The notes beneath the pieces were generated by a model. It searched no databases and was not told the origin of the DNA. It saw only the letters and a list, made by a program, of their open reading frames with translations. Below, piece by piece: positions 34,259-42,992 of a DNA stretch of 64,000 bases. Origin of the DNA: Hyphomonadaceae bacterium ML37 (GTDB lineage: Bacteria; Pseudomonadota; Alphaproteobacteria; Caulobacterales; Maricaulaceae); contig CP091241.1 in assembly GCA_027627685.1 (NCBI GenBank), forward strand, positions 829,149 through 893,148, in the 5' to 3' direction. Within the stretch, counting starts at the first letter, position 1. Every line of letters starts with the position of its first letter. The translations under genes and the position numbers were made by a program.

Positions 34259-36859
34259 TCAGCCCATCGCCTCGCCGGCGAGCGCTTCGCTGGCGTCTTC
34301 CAGGATGGCGTCGCCGGCCTCGCCGAACACCGCCTCGCGCCCGACCTCGAGCATGACCGGCACGGCCAGCGGGGAGATGAGGGTGAGCGGCATGTGGTCA
34401 ACCCGGCCCGCCACCTTGGCCAGCCGGTCTGAGAGGCGCCGGATGTCCAGAAGGCCCGAAGCCGCGTCCTGCCAGGCGGCCTGGAGCAGGATATGGCCGG
34501 GCTCGTGCTCGCGCAGCACGTTGTAGATGAGGTCAGATGAAAACGTGACCTGGCGCCCGGTCTTCTCGTGACCTGGAAAGCGCCGCTCGATCAGGCCGGC
34601 GATCAGGGCGCAGTTGCGGAAGGTGCGCTGCATCAGCGCGCTCTCGGCAAGCCAGGCGTCGAGATCATCGCCCAGCATGTCTTCGCTGAACAGCGCGCCC
34701 ATGTCAGCGCCGGCCATGTCGGACAGGCCCCAGACCGCCAGCGCGTACTCATTGGCGACAAAGCCCAGAGGCCGCAGCCTCGCGCGCTCCAGCCGGCGGG
34801 TCAGCAGCATGCCCAGGGTCTGGTGCGCCAGACGCCCCTCGAACGGGTAGCAGACCAGATAGAATTTGCCGCCGCGCGGGAAGGTCTCCACCAGCAGCCG
34901 GTCCGGCTCGGGCAGGCGTGAGCGCTCTTTTTGCAGGGCCAGCCAGTCGCGCACCTGCGCGGGCAGGCCGTCCCAGGCTTCGGGGCTGTGGACCAGCTCG
35001 CGCACCCGCTCGGCCAGGAAGGTGGTGTAGGGAAATTTGCCGCCCTGCCAGCTGGGGATTTTCGGGTCGGTTCCGCTGGCGCGGCTGACCAGGCATTCGG
35101 TTCCGCTCACGCCCTCAAAGCGCAGCATCTGGCCGGCGAACAGGAAGGTGTCGCCGGGGGTGAGCTGGTCGGCGAACCATTCCTCGACCTGGCCCAGGCG
35201 CGGTCCGCCGCCGCGTAAGGCTGGCGTGCGAGCGATTCCAGAAGCGGCGGGCAGAGGCGCCCCGGCGGCGTAGGAGGGCGGGGCGGTGAGGCGCCCGGGC
35301 GCGGCGCGCTGGCTGAGGCTGGCAGGTGGTGGCTGAGGCGCCGGAGCGGCGGCGCCCTTGCGTCCGGCGGCCAGGCGCACGTCCAGCATGGGGCTTTCGA
35401 TGATCACGCCGATATTGAGCCGGTGGCGCTGGGCGGTGTCGCGATTGCGCGCCCGCCAGCGGCCGTCGCGCCCTTTCACGATGCGCTTGAACCGGTCATA
35501 GGACCCCAGCGCATAGCCGCCCGTGGCGACGAACTCCAGCACCCGGTCAAACACGCCGCGCTCAAGGCCCGCATAGGGCGCGGCCCGGCGCACCTCGTCA
35601 TACAGCGCATCAGCCTCGAACGGATCACCGCAGGCGCGGCCCATGACATGCTGGGCCAGCACGTCCAGCGCGCCGTCGCGCAAGGGTTCCCCGTCCAGCG
35701 CGCCGGCGTCCACCGCGTCGCGCGCGCAGGCGCATTCGAGGTGCTCGAACCGGTTGGTGGGCACCAGCACGGCACGCGAGGGCGCATCGAGCCGGTGATT
35801 GGCCCGGCCCAGGCGCTGCATCAGGCGCGCGGCGCCCTTGGGCGCGCCCATCTGGATGACCAGGTCCACATCGCCCCAGTCAATGCCGAGATCGAGGGTG
35901 GAGGTGCACACCACCGCCCGCAGTTTCCCGGCGGCCATGGCCGCCTCCACCTTGCGGCGCTGCTCCACCGACAGCGACCCGTGGTGCAGGGCGATGGGCA
36001 GGGCGTCCTCATTCACGCCCCACAGCATCTGGAACACGAACTCGGCCTGGGAGCGGGTGTTGACGAAGACCAGCGTCAGGCGCGCGTCGCGGATGCGGGC
36101 ATAGACATCGTCAATGGCGTGGCGGCCCGAATGGCCCGCCCAGGGAATGCGCGCCGCGTCGGGGGTCATGATCTCGACCACCGGCGCGGCGCCCGGTGCG
36201 CCGCGGATGATGCGGGCATGACGTTCCTGGCCGGGATGCTGACGCGCCAGCCAGCTTGCATGGCCCGCCTCATCCATCACGGTGGCCGACAGCCCCACCC
36301 GGCGCGCGTGCGGCGCGTAGGTGGACAGCGCCGCCAGACCCAGCGCCAGCAGGTCGCCGCGCTTGCCGGGGGCCAGCGCGTGCACCTCGTCAATGATCAC
36401 GGCTTTGAGGTCGGCGAAGAACGCCGCGCCGTTCTCCTGCGCGCAGAACAAGGCCAGCTGTTCGGGCGTGGTCAGCAGCATGTCGGGCGGCGAGGCGCGC
36501 TGGCGGGTGCGGCGCGATTGCGGCGTATCGCCGGTGCGCGTCTCGATGCGCAGGTTCAGCCCCATCTCGGCCACCGGATTGGTGAGATTGCGCGCCACGT
36601 CATAGGACAGCGCCTTCAAGGGCGAAACATAGAGCGTGTGCAGGCGGTGCGGCCGGTCCGCGCCGGCGCCGTCGGTCAGGGCGGCCAGCTCAGTGAGGCT
36701 GCCCAGAAACCCGCCCAGCGTCTTGCCAGCCCCGGTGGGCGCGATCAGCAGTGCATCCTCGCCCGCCTGCGCCGCCGCCAGCATGTCCAGCTGATGCGCC
36801 CGCGGCGCCCAGCCACGCGCGTCGAACCAGGTCTGGAAGCGGGCGGGCAGGGCGCTCAT
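34259..36859 (-). CDS. Lhr-type, ligase-associated DEXH-box helicase
   Basis: An 866-residue superfamily 2 helicase of the ligase-associated DNA damage response type. Walker A is APTGAGKT (~40), the DEXH box DEVH (VIIDEVHALAPGKRGDL), motif III GLSAT, and motifs V-VI CTSTLDLGIDWG and QRLGRANHR. The Lhr-specific winged-helix and C-terminal beta domain follow. Between VRLAAGRKG and LGQVEEWFADQL there is a ~50-residue Pro/Ala-rich insert (PAPQPPPASL onwards) where I would expect only a short Gly/Arg loop. No ATP-dependent DNA ligase or exonuclease partner is next to it here. Confidence 0.9.
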   Translation of the reverse strand: MSALPARFQTWFDARGWAPRAHQLDMLAAAQAGEDALLIAPTGAGKTLGGFLGSLTELAALTDGAGADRPHRLHTLYVSPLKALSYDVARNLTNPVAEMGLNLRIETRTGDTPQSRRTRQRASPPDMLLTTPEQLALFCAQENGAAFFADLKAVIIDEVHALAPGKRGDLLALGLAALSTYAPHARRVGLSATVMDEAGHASWLARQHPGQERHARIIRGAPGAAPVVEIMTPDAARIPWAGHSGRHAIDDVYARIRDARLTLVFVNTRSQAEFVFQMLWGVNEDALPIALHHGSLSVEQRRKVEAAMAAGKLRAVVCTSTLDLGIDWGDVDLVIQMGAPKGAARLMQRLGRANHRLDAPSRAVLVPTNRFEHLECACARDAVDAGALDGEPLRDGALDVLAQHVMGRACGDPFEADALYDEVRRAAPYAGLERGVFDRVLEFVATGGYALGSYDRFKRIVKGRDGRWRARNRDTAQRHRLNIGVIIESPMLDVRLAAGRKGAAAPAPQPPPASLSQRAAPGRLTAPPSYAAGAPLPAASGIARTPALRGGGPRLGQVEEWFADQLTPGDTFLFAGQMLRFEGVSGTECLVSRASGTDPKIPSWQGGKFPYTTFLAERVRELVHSPEAWDGLPAQVRDWLALQKERSRLPEPDRLLVETFPRGGKFYLVCYPFEGRLAHQTLGMLLTRRLERARLRPLGFVANEYALAVWGLSDMAGADMGALFSEDMLGDDLDAWLAESALMQRTFRNCALIAGLIERRFPGHEKTGRQVTFSSDLIYNVLREHEPGHILLQAAWQDAASGLLDIRRLSDRLAKVAGRVDHMPLTLISPLAVPVMLEVGREAVFGEAGDAILEDASEALAGEAMG

Positions 36860-36918
36860 GGGGTGAGAGATAGCGCATGGGGCGGGGAAAGGGGATGGGG
36901 GGGAGACGGGGCGGCCTT

Positions 36919-36941
36919 CTTGTCCTCCCCCGCTTGCGGGG
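36919..36941 (+). repeat. Bipartite palindromic repeat, truncated copy F
   Basis: Identical over 23 bases to 37994-38016: CTTGTC followed by CTCCCCCGC-TT-GCGGGG. Only the first hairpin is present; the second hairpin seen in the other copies is missing. It lies directly beyond the stop of the AT-richer membrane gene. Confidence 0.75.
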
Positions 36942-36950
36942 ACGTTTGCT

Positions 36951-37865
36951 TCAACTCTCGTGGGAGTTAACCCAGCGCTTTTGGGGTGGATCGAAAATCG
37001 GAATCCAGACGCCGTCTACTTGGTCGAAGCCAATAGACTCAACGGTGACATCGATCTCGTGGGCGGGCTGGTCTGCGAAGTCTCGATACAGCACCTTAAT
37101 GTCCAGATAAATTTTCTTAAAAGTTGGGTTTCCCTGCCAAGGTTCATCGCCCACAATTACCCTGTAAACCATCTTGCTCGTTTCGCCGGGAGCAATGTCG
37201 GGGTACTTGAGGGAACCAGTATAGCCTACTGCGCCTTCCCGAAGGCCGGCATTCGCCAGGCCTCTCCTTTCTTTGAATGGATACGGAAACAAACTCAGCA
37301 CCAAATTTTTTCTCAGATTCAAGGCGGGAGTTTGACCCGCATTCTTAAAAATAATTGTTACTTCGATGTTGGGAACGGGATATTCAATTTCATCTGTCTC
37401 CCTGCCAAACACTTTGCAGTGAACGCTTTCAATGCAGAGATAGGGGCGCAATTGTCTGTATCCGATGCCTTTAGTTTCTCTGGTGAGTTCTCGGGAGGCG
37501 CGCAGAGTCGCAAATATCAACCAAATGCCGACACTACTTACAATTATCCCAATGACCGCCGCCCACGCCAAGATGCGAGTGAAGAGAGCTACATCTTGCT
37601 GGGCCTGCAAGTTATATGCGTATCGATCATGCTCTTGGGCGGCATTGGATTGACCTATATTTATGGTAGCATCCGCCATTTCTGGATCGATTGCCCCCAA
37701 ATCAATGTCAGCTGGATCGGAATAGTAAGCGGCAGTGTTGGCGCGCTGATTGACCTGGAATTGGCGATACTGAAATACATCTAGCACCGCTGCCATCAAC
37801 AGAGCGGCGGAAACCAATAGCGCTAGTCCAAGCGCAACGATTGTGATCCGATTGCGTTTAAACAT
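36951..37865 (-). CDS. AT-richer membrane protein of unknown function
   Basis: A 304-residue protein with two membrane segments, ~7-28 and ~94-122 (ILAWAAVIGIIVSSVGIWLI), followed by a soluble C-terminal domain rich in beta strands (IEVTIIFKNAGQTPALNL, PGETSKMVYRVIVG), which resembles an Ig-like/beta-sandwich fold. Base composition is clearly less GC-rich than the neighbours, and codons such as AAA, ATT and TTT are frequent, suggesting acquisition from elsewhere. It is flanked by direct copies of the same palindromic repeat (36919 and 37994). No family recognised. Confidence 0.8.
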   Translation of the reverse strand: MFKRNRITIVALGLALLVSAALLMAAVLDVFQYRQFQVNQRANTAAYYSDPADIDLGAIDPEMADATINIGQSNAAQEHDRYAYNLQAQQDVALFTRILAWAAVIGIIVSSVGIWLIFATLRASRELTRETKGIGYRQLRPYLCIESVHCKVFGRETDEIEYPVPNIEVTIIFKNAGQTPALNLRKNLVLSLFPYPFKERRGLANAGLREGAVGYTGSLKYPDIAPGETSKMVYRVIVGDEPWQGNPTFKKIYLDIKVLYRDFADQPAHEIDVTVESIGFDQVDGVWIPIFDPPQKRWVNSHES

Positions 37866-37993
37866 ACCAGTAAGAATGCTCCCCTGAACTTTCCACGGGA
37901 GAGCTTATTGCGGATGTTCGGCTCTGTCTCCGAGATTCCGACAGGGGCGACCCTCAACCTCCGCTCCTTCGCTGGAAAAGGAGGTCGTGCCCA

Positions 37994-38045
37994 CTTGTCC
38001 TCCCCCGCTTGCGGGGGAGGTGTCCGCGCAGCGGACGGAGGCGGG
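37994..38045 (+). repeat. Bipartite palindromic repeat, copy A
   Basis: First hairpin CTCCCCCGC-TT-GCGGGGGAG, then GT, then a second hairpin GTCCGC-GCA-GCGGAC (38022-38036) and GGAGGCGGG. The first 31 bases are an exact reverse complement of 48391-48421. Confidence 0.8.
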
Positions 38046-38092
38046 ATGCGCCGCACTTCGGAATTTTCTTGAGCGGCCGCCTTCGGCGGCGC

Positions 38093-38218
38093 CCCCACCC
38101 GGCTTCGCTACGCTCAGCCACCCTCCCCACTTCGGGGGAGGGGAAAAGCGCGCTCACCATTTCCCTCCCCTTGATGGGGAGGGTGGGCCGGGGCGAAGCC
38201 CCGGGTCGGGTGGGGTGA
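38093..38218. repeat. Bipartite palindromic repeats, variant copies B1 and B2
   Basis: Two units of a related form in opposite orientation. B1 (38093-38150) contains CCCTCCCC-ACTTC-GGGGGAGGG. B2 (38161-38218) contains CCCTCCCC-TTGAT-GGGGAGGG, then a second hairpin GGGGC-GAA-GCCCC followed by GGGTCGGGTGGGG. Same overall plan as copy A, with different paired bases. Confidence 0.7.
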
Positions 38219-38407
38219 GGGGCCGCGCGCAGCCGGTTCCAGTTGTCCGCCGTCCTGAACACCCCCCGCTGCACCTGCGCCGCCGCGCCGCCTTGAAGGG
38301 GCGGGTGCGGGGCTCCACTTGTGTGAGCACACGAAGCGGGCGACGCTGGCCCGCATGGCATGATGGCGCCCGGACGCGTATCGTCACGGGCGCGGAGAAC
38401 CAAGCTG

Positions 38408-40807
38408 ATGACCGAGACCCGGACCCTTCCCCTTCTGCCGCTGCGCGATATCGTGGTGTTCCCGCACATGATCGTGCCCCTGTTTGTGGGCCGCGAGAAA
38501 TCCGTGCGCGCGCTGGAAGAAGTCATGCGCGGCGACAAGCAGATCCTGCTCGCCACCCAGCTGAGCGCGGCGGACGATGACCCGTCTTCTGACGCGATTT
38601 ACGGCCAGGGCGTCATCGCCTCGGTGCTGCAGCTTCTGAAATTGCCTGACGGCACGGTGAAGGTGCTGGTCGAGGGCGGTCGGCGCATGGAAGTGCTGCG
38701 CTATCTCGACAACCAGGCCTATTTCGAGGCCGAGGCGCGCCTGGTTGATGAAACCGGCGGCGATGCGGCCGAGATGGAAGCGCTGATGCGCGCGGCCGGC
38801 GACAAGTTTGAAGACTACGTCAAGCTCAACAAAAAAGTGCCGCCCGAGGCGCTGGCCGCGGTGGGCGAGATCGCCGATCCGGCCAAGATGGCCGACACGA
38901 TCGCCGCGCACCTGGCCGTCAAGATCACCGACAAGCAGGAGCTGCTCGGCAATCCCGACGTGGCCCAGCGCCTGGAGAAGGTGTTTGCGCTAATGGAGGG
39001 GGAGATTTCCGTCCTCCAGGTCGAGACCAAGATCCGCAACCGCGTGAAGCGGCAGATGGAGAAGACCCAGCGCGAATATTATCTCAACGAGCAGATGAAG
39101 GCGATCCAGCGTGAGCTGGGCGAGGGCGATGACGGCCGCGAAGAAATGGCCGAGCTCGAAGAGCGCATCGAGGCGACCAAGCTGTCGAAAGAAGCCCGCG
39201 CCAAGGTCGACGCGGAGATGAAAAAGCTGCGCCAGATGAGCCCCATGTCGGCCGAGGCCACCGTGGTGCGCAATTATCTCGACTGGATCCTGTCCATCCC
39301 GTGGAACAAGCGCAAGAAGGTCCGCAATGACCTGAAAAAGGCCGAGGACACGCTCGAGCGTGACCATTACGGGCTGGAGAAGGTCAAGGAGCGCATTATC
39401 GAGCACCTGGCCGTTCAGGCGCGCACCCGCAAGCTGCGCGGGCCGATCCTGTGCCTGGTCGGACCGCCGGGCGTGGGCAAGACCTCGCTGGGCCGCTCCA
39501 TCGCCGAAGCCACGGGGCGCGAGTTCGTGCGCATGTCACTGGGCGGCGTGCGTGACGAGGCCGAGATTCGCGGCCACCGGCGCACCTATATCGGCTCCAT
39601 GCCGGGCCGGGTGATCCAGTCCATGAAGAAGGCCAAGAGCTCCAACCCGCTCTTCCTGCTCGACGAGATCGACAAGCTGGGCGCCGATTACCGCGGCGAC
39701 CCGTCTGCGGCCCTGCTCGAAGTGCTCGATCCTGAACAGAACAGCGCGTTCAACGACCATTATCTGGAGGTCGATTACGATCTGTCGGACGTGATGTTCA
39801 TCACCACGGCCAACACGCTCAACATGCCCCAGCCGCTTCTGGACCGCATGGAGATCATCCGGATCGCGGGTTATACCGAGGACGAGAAGCTGGAGATCGC
39901 GCGCCGCCACCTCATTCCCAAAGTGATGAAGGCGCACGCCCTCAAAGGCGATGACTGGGTCGTGGAAGATGGCGCGCTGCGCGATCTCATCCGCTATTAC
40001 ACGCGCGAATCCGGCGTGCGCAATCTGGAGCGGGAAATCTCGCGCCTGGCCCGCAAGGCGGTGCGCAAGCTGGTGGGCGGCGAGGCCGAAACCATCACGG
40101 TGACCAGCGAGAATCTGGCCGACTTTGCCGGCGTGCGCAAACACCGCTTTGGCGAGACCGAGCTGGAGGACCGCGTGGGTCTGGTCACGGGTCTGGCCTG
40201 GACCGAGGTGGGCGGCGATTTGCTGACCATCGAGGCGGTCAAGATGCCCGGACGCGGCAAGATGACGGTGACCGGGAATCTGCGCGATGTGATGAAGGAA
40301 TCCATCTCGGCGGCCAATTCCTATGTCCAGTCACGCGCCCCGGCGCTGGGCGTGAAGCCGCCGGTGTTCCGCACAACCGACATCCACGTGCACGTGCCCG
40401 AAGGCGCGACGCCCAAGGACGGCCCGTCAGCGGGCGGCGCCATGATCACGGCCATTGTGTCGGCGCTCACCGGCATTCCGGTGCGCAAGGACGTGGCGAT
40501 GACGGGCGAGATCACGCTGCGCGGCCGGGTTTTGCCCATTGGCGGCCTGAAAGAAAAGCTGCTCGCGGCCCTGCGTGGCGGGGTGAAGACGGTGCTGATC
40601 CCCAAGGACAATGAAAAGGATCTCGCCGAGATTCCTGACAACGTGAAGTCAGGTCTCCTCATCATCCCGGTGGAAACCGTGGACCAGGTGCTCGAACACG
40701 CGCTGGCCGCCAAGGTCCAGCCGGTCGAATGGAGCGAAGCCGACGAAGCTGCGTTCGCCGCCGCTGCGCGGGCTGAAGCGGCTCCGGGCGAAGCGCGGGC
40801 GCATTAG
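38408..40807 (+). CDS. lon: ATP-dependent protease Lon
   Basis: AAA+ serine protease that degrades damaged and regulatory proteins. The 799-residue chain has the LonN domain ([23 protein letters not shown]), a coiled-coil region, Walker A GPPGVGKT, Walker [12 protein letters not shown], and the protease domain with catalytic Ser674 ([10 protein letters not shown]) and Lys717 (GGLKEKLL), 43 apart as in E. coli Lon. The ATG at 38408 gives the family N-terminus. It is separated from clpX by 24 kb and preceded by repeats. Confidence 0.98.
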   Translation: MTETRTLPLLPLRDIVVFPHMIVPLFVGREKSVRALEEVMRGDKQILLATQLSAADDDPSSDAIYGQGVIASVLQLLKLPDGTVKVLVEGGRRMEVLRYLDNQAYFEAEARLVDETGGDAAEMEALMRAAGDKFEDYVKLNKKVPPEALAAVGEIADPAKMADTIAAHLAVKITDKQELLGNPDVAQRLEKVFALMEGEISVLQVETKIRNRVKRQMEKTQREYYLNEQMKAIQRELGEGDDGREEMAELEERIEATKLSKEARAKVDAEMKKLRQMSPMSAEATVVRNYLDWILSIPWNKRKKVRNDLKKAEDTLERDHYGLEKVKERIIEHLAVQARTRKLRGPILCLVGPPGVGKTSLGRSIAEATGREFVRMSLGGVRDEAEIRGHRRTYIGSMPGRVIQSMKKAKSSNPLFLLDEIDKLGADYRGDPSAALLEVLDPEQNSAFNDHYLEVDYDLSDVMFITTANTLNMPQPLLDRMEIIRIAGYTEDEKLEIARRHLIPKVMKAHALKGDDWVVEDGALRDLIRYYTRESGVRNLEREISRLARKAVRKLVGGEAETITVTSENLADFAGVRKHRFGETELEDRVGLVTGLAWTEVGGDLLTIEAVKMPGRGKMTVTGNLRDVMKESISAANSYVQSRAPALGVKPPVFRTTDIHVHVPEGATPKDGPSAGGAMITAIVSALTGIPVRKDVAMTGEITLRGRVLPIGGLKEKLLAALRGGVKTVLIPKDNEKDLAEIPDNVKSGLLIIPVETVDQVLEHALAAKVQPVEWSEADEAAFAAAARAEAAPGEARAH

Positions 40808-40849
40808 GGAGCCATTCCCGGAAACGGGCATGCCACCCGCCTGCTTGTC

Positions 40850-40880
40850 CGGACGCTCCGGCCTTGAGCCGGGGCGTCCG
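40850..40880 (+). terminator. Terminator-like hairpin after lon
   Basis: A 13-bp stem CGGACGCTCCGGC / GCCGGGGCGTCCG (one T-G pair) with loop CTTGA, 43 bases after the lon stop. No T-run follows, but its strength and position fit transcription ending here. A smaller CCCG-GAAA-CGGG hairpin lies at ~40817. Confidence 0.55.
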
Positions 40881-41003
40881 GGGCGCGAACACGGGTGATT
40901 CTGCACCGGATGTCTGTAGAGGTGTCCGCTTCCCGGCTCATCCTGCGCCCGGCCGCGACGGCCCGCAGCCTGACTTGGTCTCAGGATTGAAGGCGCCTGG
41001 CGC

Positions 41004-41549
41004 CTAGAAAATTCCCAGAAATTTTTTGCGCCTGGACGGACGCCCGGCCTCGCCGGCCATGTCACTTGGACCGGGCTCTGCGCCCGTATCGGAGAGCTCC
41101 GGACCCGCAGCGGCGCCGGGGCCTTCGGCCTCCATGGGGGCGCCGGTGAGGGTTTCAGCCGGTGCGGGCGCGGGCGCCGCCGGTTCAGCCTGCGCGAGGT
41201 CCGGCGCATCCGTGATCGCAGCCTGAGCCGGGGCCGGCGTGGCGGCGGCGGGACGCACCGGCGCGCACACATCGGCGTCGCACAAAGGCGTGCTCATGGC
41301 GTGGGCGGCCAGGCGCGAGGGCGCGGTGTTAGGGCCGTGATAGGCGCCCAGACCCAGCGACTGGCGTACGGTCTCGCGAAAGGCGGTCGCGCGCGCATCA
41401 ATGGTGGCGGTGCGCGCCTCCATCTCCTGCAGGCGGGACAGATCGGCCGGGCGCGGGGCGCGCACGGCGGCCGGGGTGATGTCGTTGCGCGCGCGGGCCA
41501 GGGCGGCGCGGGCATTGTCGAGATCGAGCGGTTTGGGCGCGTCACTCAT
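41004..41549 (-). CDS. Hypothetical protein downstream of the proteasome-like gene
   Basis: A 181-residue protein, not recognised. The N-terminal ~70 residues look helical (LDLDNARAALARARND, then LSRLQEMEARTATIDARATAFRE). The middle ~80 residues are low-complexity Pro/Ala/Glu and probably disordered, and the chain ends in a basic-hydrophobic tail RRKKFLGIF. GAGGAGG precedes the ATG at 41549. It begins 31 bases after the stop of the Ntn-hydrolase-like gene and shares its operon, so it may be a cofactor, substrate or targeting partner. A hydrophobic C-terminus is reminiscent of tails that dock on AAA+ or proteasome-like rings, but that is speculation. Confidence 0.65.
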   Translation of the reverse strand: MSDAPKPLDLDNARAALARARNDITPAAVRAPRPADLSRLQEMEARTATIDARATAFRETVRQSLGLGAYHGPNTAPSRLAAHAMSTPLCDADVCAPVRPAAATPAPAQAAITDAPDLAQAEPAAPAPAPAETLTGAPMEAEGPGAAAGPELSDTGAEPGPSDMAGEAGRPSRRKKFLGIF

Positions 41550-41580
41550 GTCAGCCTCCTCATTGGCGCTGCTGTGCGGG

Positions 41581-42819
41581 TCACGATTTGCGAGCATACC
41601 ATTCCAGCCCGCCGGTGCGCGAGACCATCACCACGTCCACGTCGCCGCCCACCCCGGTCTGGGACATGTGCAGCTGACTTTTCAGGATGTTGAGCTCCAC
41701 CAGCGACTTGGCCGTCTGGGCCAGCTGACGCTTGCCCGAGGCCGAGACCACCTGGATGAAGGGATTGATGAATTCCTGCTGGGAAATGGTCTGCACCGCG
41801 TGGGCGAATTCCATGGTCAGGTTCGGCAAGGCGCCGCCGCGCAGCGCGTCCATCGCCTCATTGCCGGCGGCGTCATCCACGCCCGCCTGCTTGAGCGCGG
41901 CCTCGGCGGCGGACTCATTGGAAATCCAGTTGAGCGACATCATCACATCAAACATCAGCGGGTGAATGCCGCGCAGGAAAGTGTGGGTCATGTCCGCCTG
42001 GGCGAAGGTGCGCAGGAAGGCGTTGGGCCCGTCATCCACGCCCACGCGCATGGTCTCGTCGGCGGCGCGCTTCATGACGCCGTCGATGAGGATCGACGCG
42101 TAGTAATGGGTGTAGACCGGGAACACATCGCCTTCGCCAAACCCGGCAAAGACCAGCCCGGCATAGGGTTCGAGGAAGGCCGGGCGGGTGGCGATCTTGA
42201 AAGCGAAGTCGAACAGCTTGTCGCGCACATCGGCCTGCATGCCGAACTCGCCCAGCGCCTCCTGGATCAGGGCGTCGAGCATGGCGGCGTAGCGTTCATG
42301 GAAGCGGGCGCGGTCCAGGCCGGCCAGCGCCTCGACGGCCTCGCGCGGTTCGCCCGCCTCGTCATGATCGAGGTGCTGGCGGTACAGATCCAGCGCCGCC
42401 TCGAACGCCGCCGCATCGCTGTCATACCCGCCGCCGGGATAGCGCCGCATCGCCTTGGCGTGGCTGAGCACGGTGATGAAGGCGGCGCGCATCAGATGCG
42501 CAAACTCCTCCATCTCCTCGGCCTCGGGGAAGAGCGTGCGGTTATTGTCCAGAAACCGGAAGAAGGCGCGCGCGCAATCATCCACGGACGCAAAGTCCGT
42601 CTCGCCATGACGCCTGGTGAAAGCGTGGGCGATCTGTGACCAGGACCGGCCCAGCACATCGCCGCGCGAATAGACCATGACGGCCATGCTCGGCCCCAGG
42701 CGCAGGATTTTCTCCGCCTCCAGCGTCACCACCGGATCGGGGCCGCCGCCATAAGTGACCGCGCTGTCGGCCGCCAGCACCACCGCCTGGCGGTTCATGA
42801 TCATGACTTCAGACGTCAT
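41581..42819 (-). CDS. Candidate proteasome-like Ntn-hydrolase (N-terminal Thr)
   Basis: A 412-residue protein whose N-terminus resembles proteasome beta subunits and HslV. After Met removal it would begin with Thr1. Asp17 (VVLAADSAVT) falls exactly at the proteasome/HslV Asp17 position. A Lys (EAEKILRLG) sits at 36, three residues beyond the usual Lys33 and explained by a GGGPDP-type loop. The strand-turn-strand VVLAADSAVTYGG and following AVMVYSRGD match the fold. The remaining ~330 residues, mostly helical, have no counterpart in HslV (~175 residues). The start at 42819 is essential to this reading: ATG ACG at the very beginning of the frame. It is co-transcribed with the 181-residue gene. 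Family membership is inferred. Confidence 0.6.
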   Translation of the reverse strand: MTSEVMIMNRQAVVLAADSAVTYGGGPDPVVTLEAEKILRLGPSMAVMVYSRGDVLGRSWSQIAHAFTRRHGETDFASVDDCARAFFRFLDNNRTLFPEAEEMEEFAHLMRAAFITVLSHAKAMRRYPGGGYDSDAAAFEAALDLYRQHLDHDEAGEPREAVEALAGLDRARFHERYAAMLDALIQEALGEFGMQADVRDKLFDFAFKIATRPAFLEPYAGLVFAGFGEGDVFPVYTHYYASILIDGVMKRAADETMRVGVDDGPNAFLRTFAQADMTHTFLRGIHPLMFDVMMSLNWISNESAAEAALKQAGVDDAAGNEAMDALRGGALPNLTMEFAHAVQTISQQEFINPFIQVVSASGKRQLAQTAKSLVELNILKSQLHMSQTGVGGDVDVVMVSRTGGLEWYARKS

Positions 42820-42992
42820 TGTGCGCGCGTCTCCCCCCGCCCCGCCGCAGCGCCCCCTCGGCGATCCGGCGGCTTTGCCACAAGTCTTGACGAAACGTTA
42901 GCGCGTGCGTGCGCCCGTGTTAAGCCGGTGCGTGACGGTTAAGGGCGAAAGCGCGGCTTCGGCGCCACGCCGAGGGTGCGGAATGACCGGCG

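Larger units (their letters stand above)
37866..38407. other. Repeat-filled gap upstream of lon
   Basis: No gene is supported in these 542 bases. They hold the bipartite palindromes at 37994-38045 and 38093-38218. The open frames that cross it translate to repeat-derived Pro/Arg/Gly-rich sequence. The lon promoter should lie in the last ~180 bases, but no clear sigma-70 or heat-shock box could be chosen. Confidence 0.5.

Noticed and set aside
35423-36970. 515-codon open frame antisense to the Lhr-type helicase
   Set aside because: Same reason: a mirror frame of a well-supported gene with composition typical of antisense translation.
37987-38580. Open frames across the repeat cluster before lon
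   Set aside because: They translate palindromic repeat DNA into Pro/Arg/Gly-rich sequence, have no ribosome site and overlap lon's true start.
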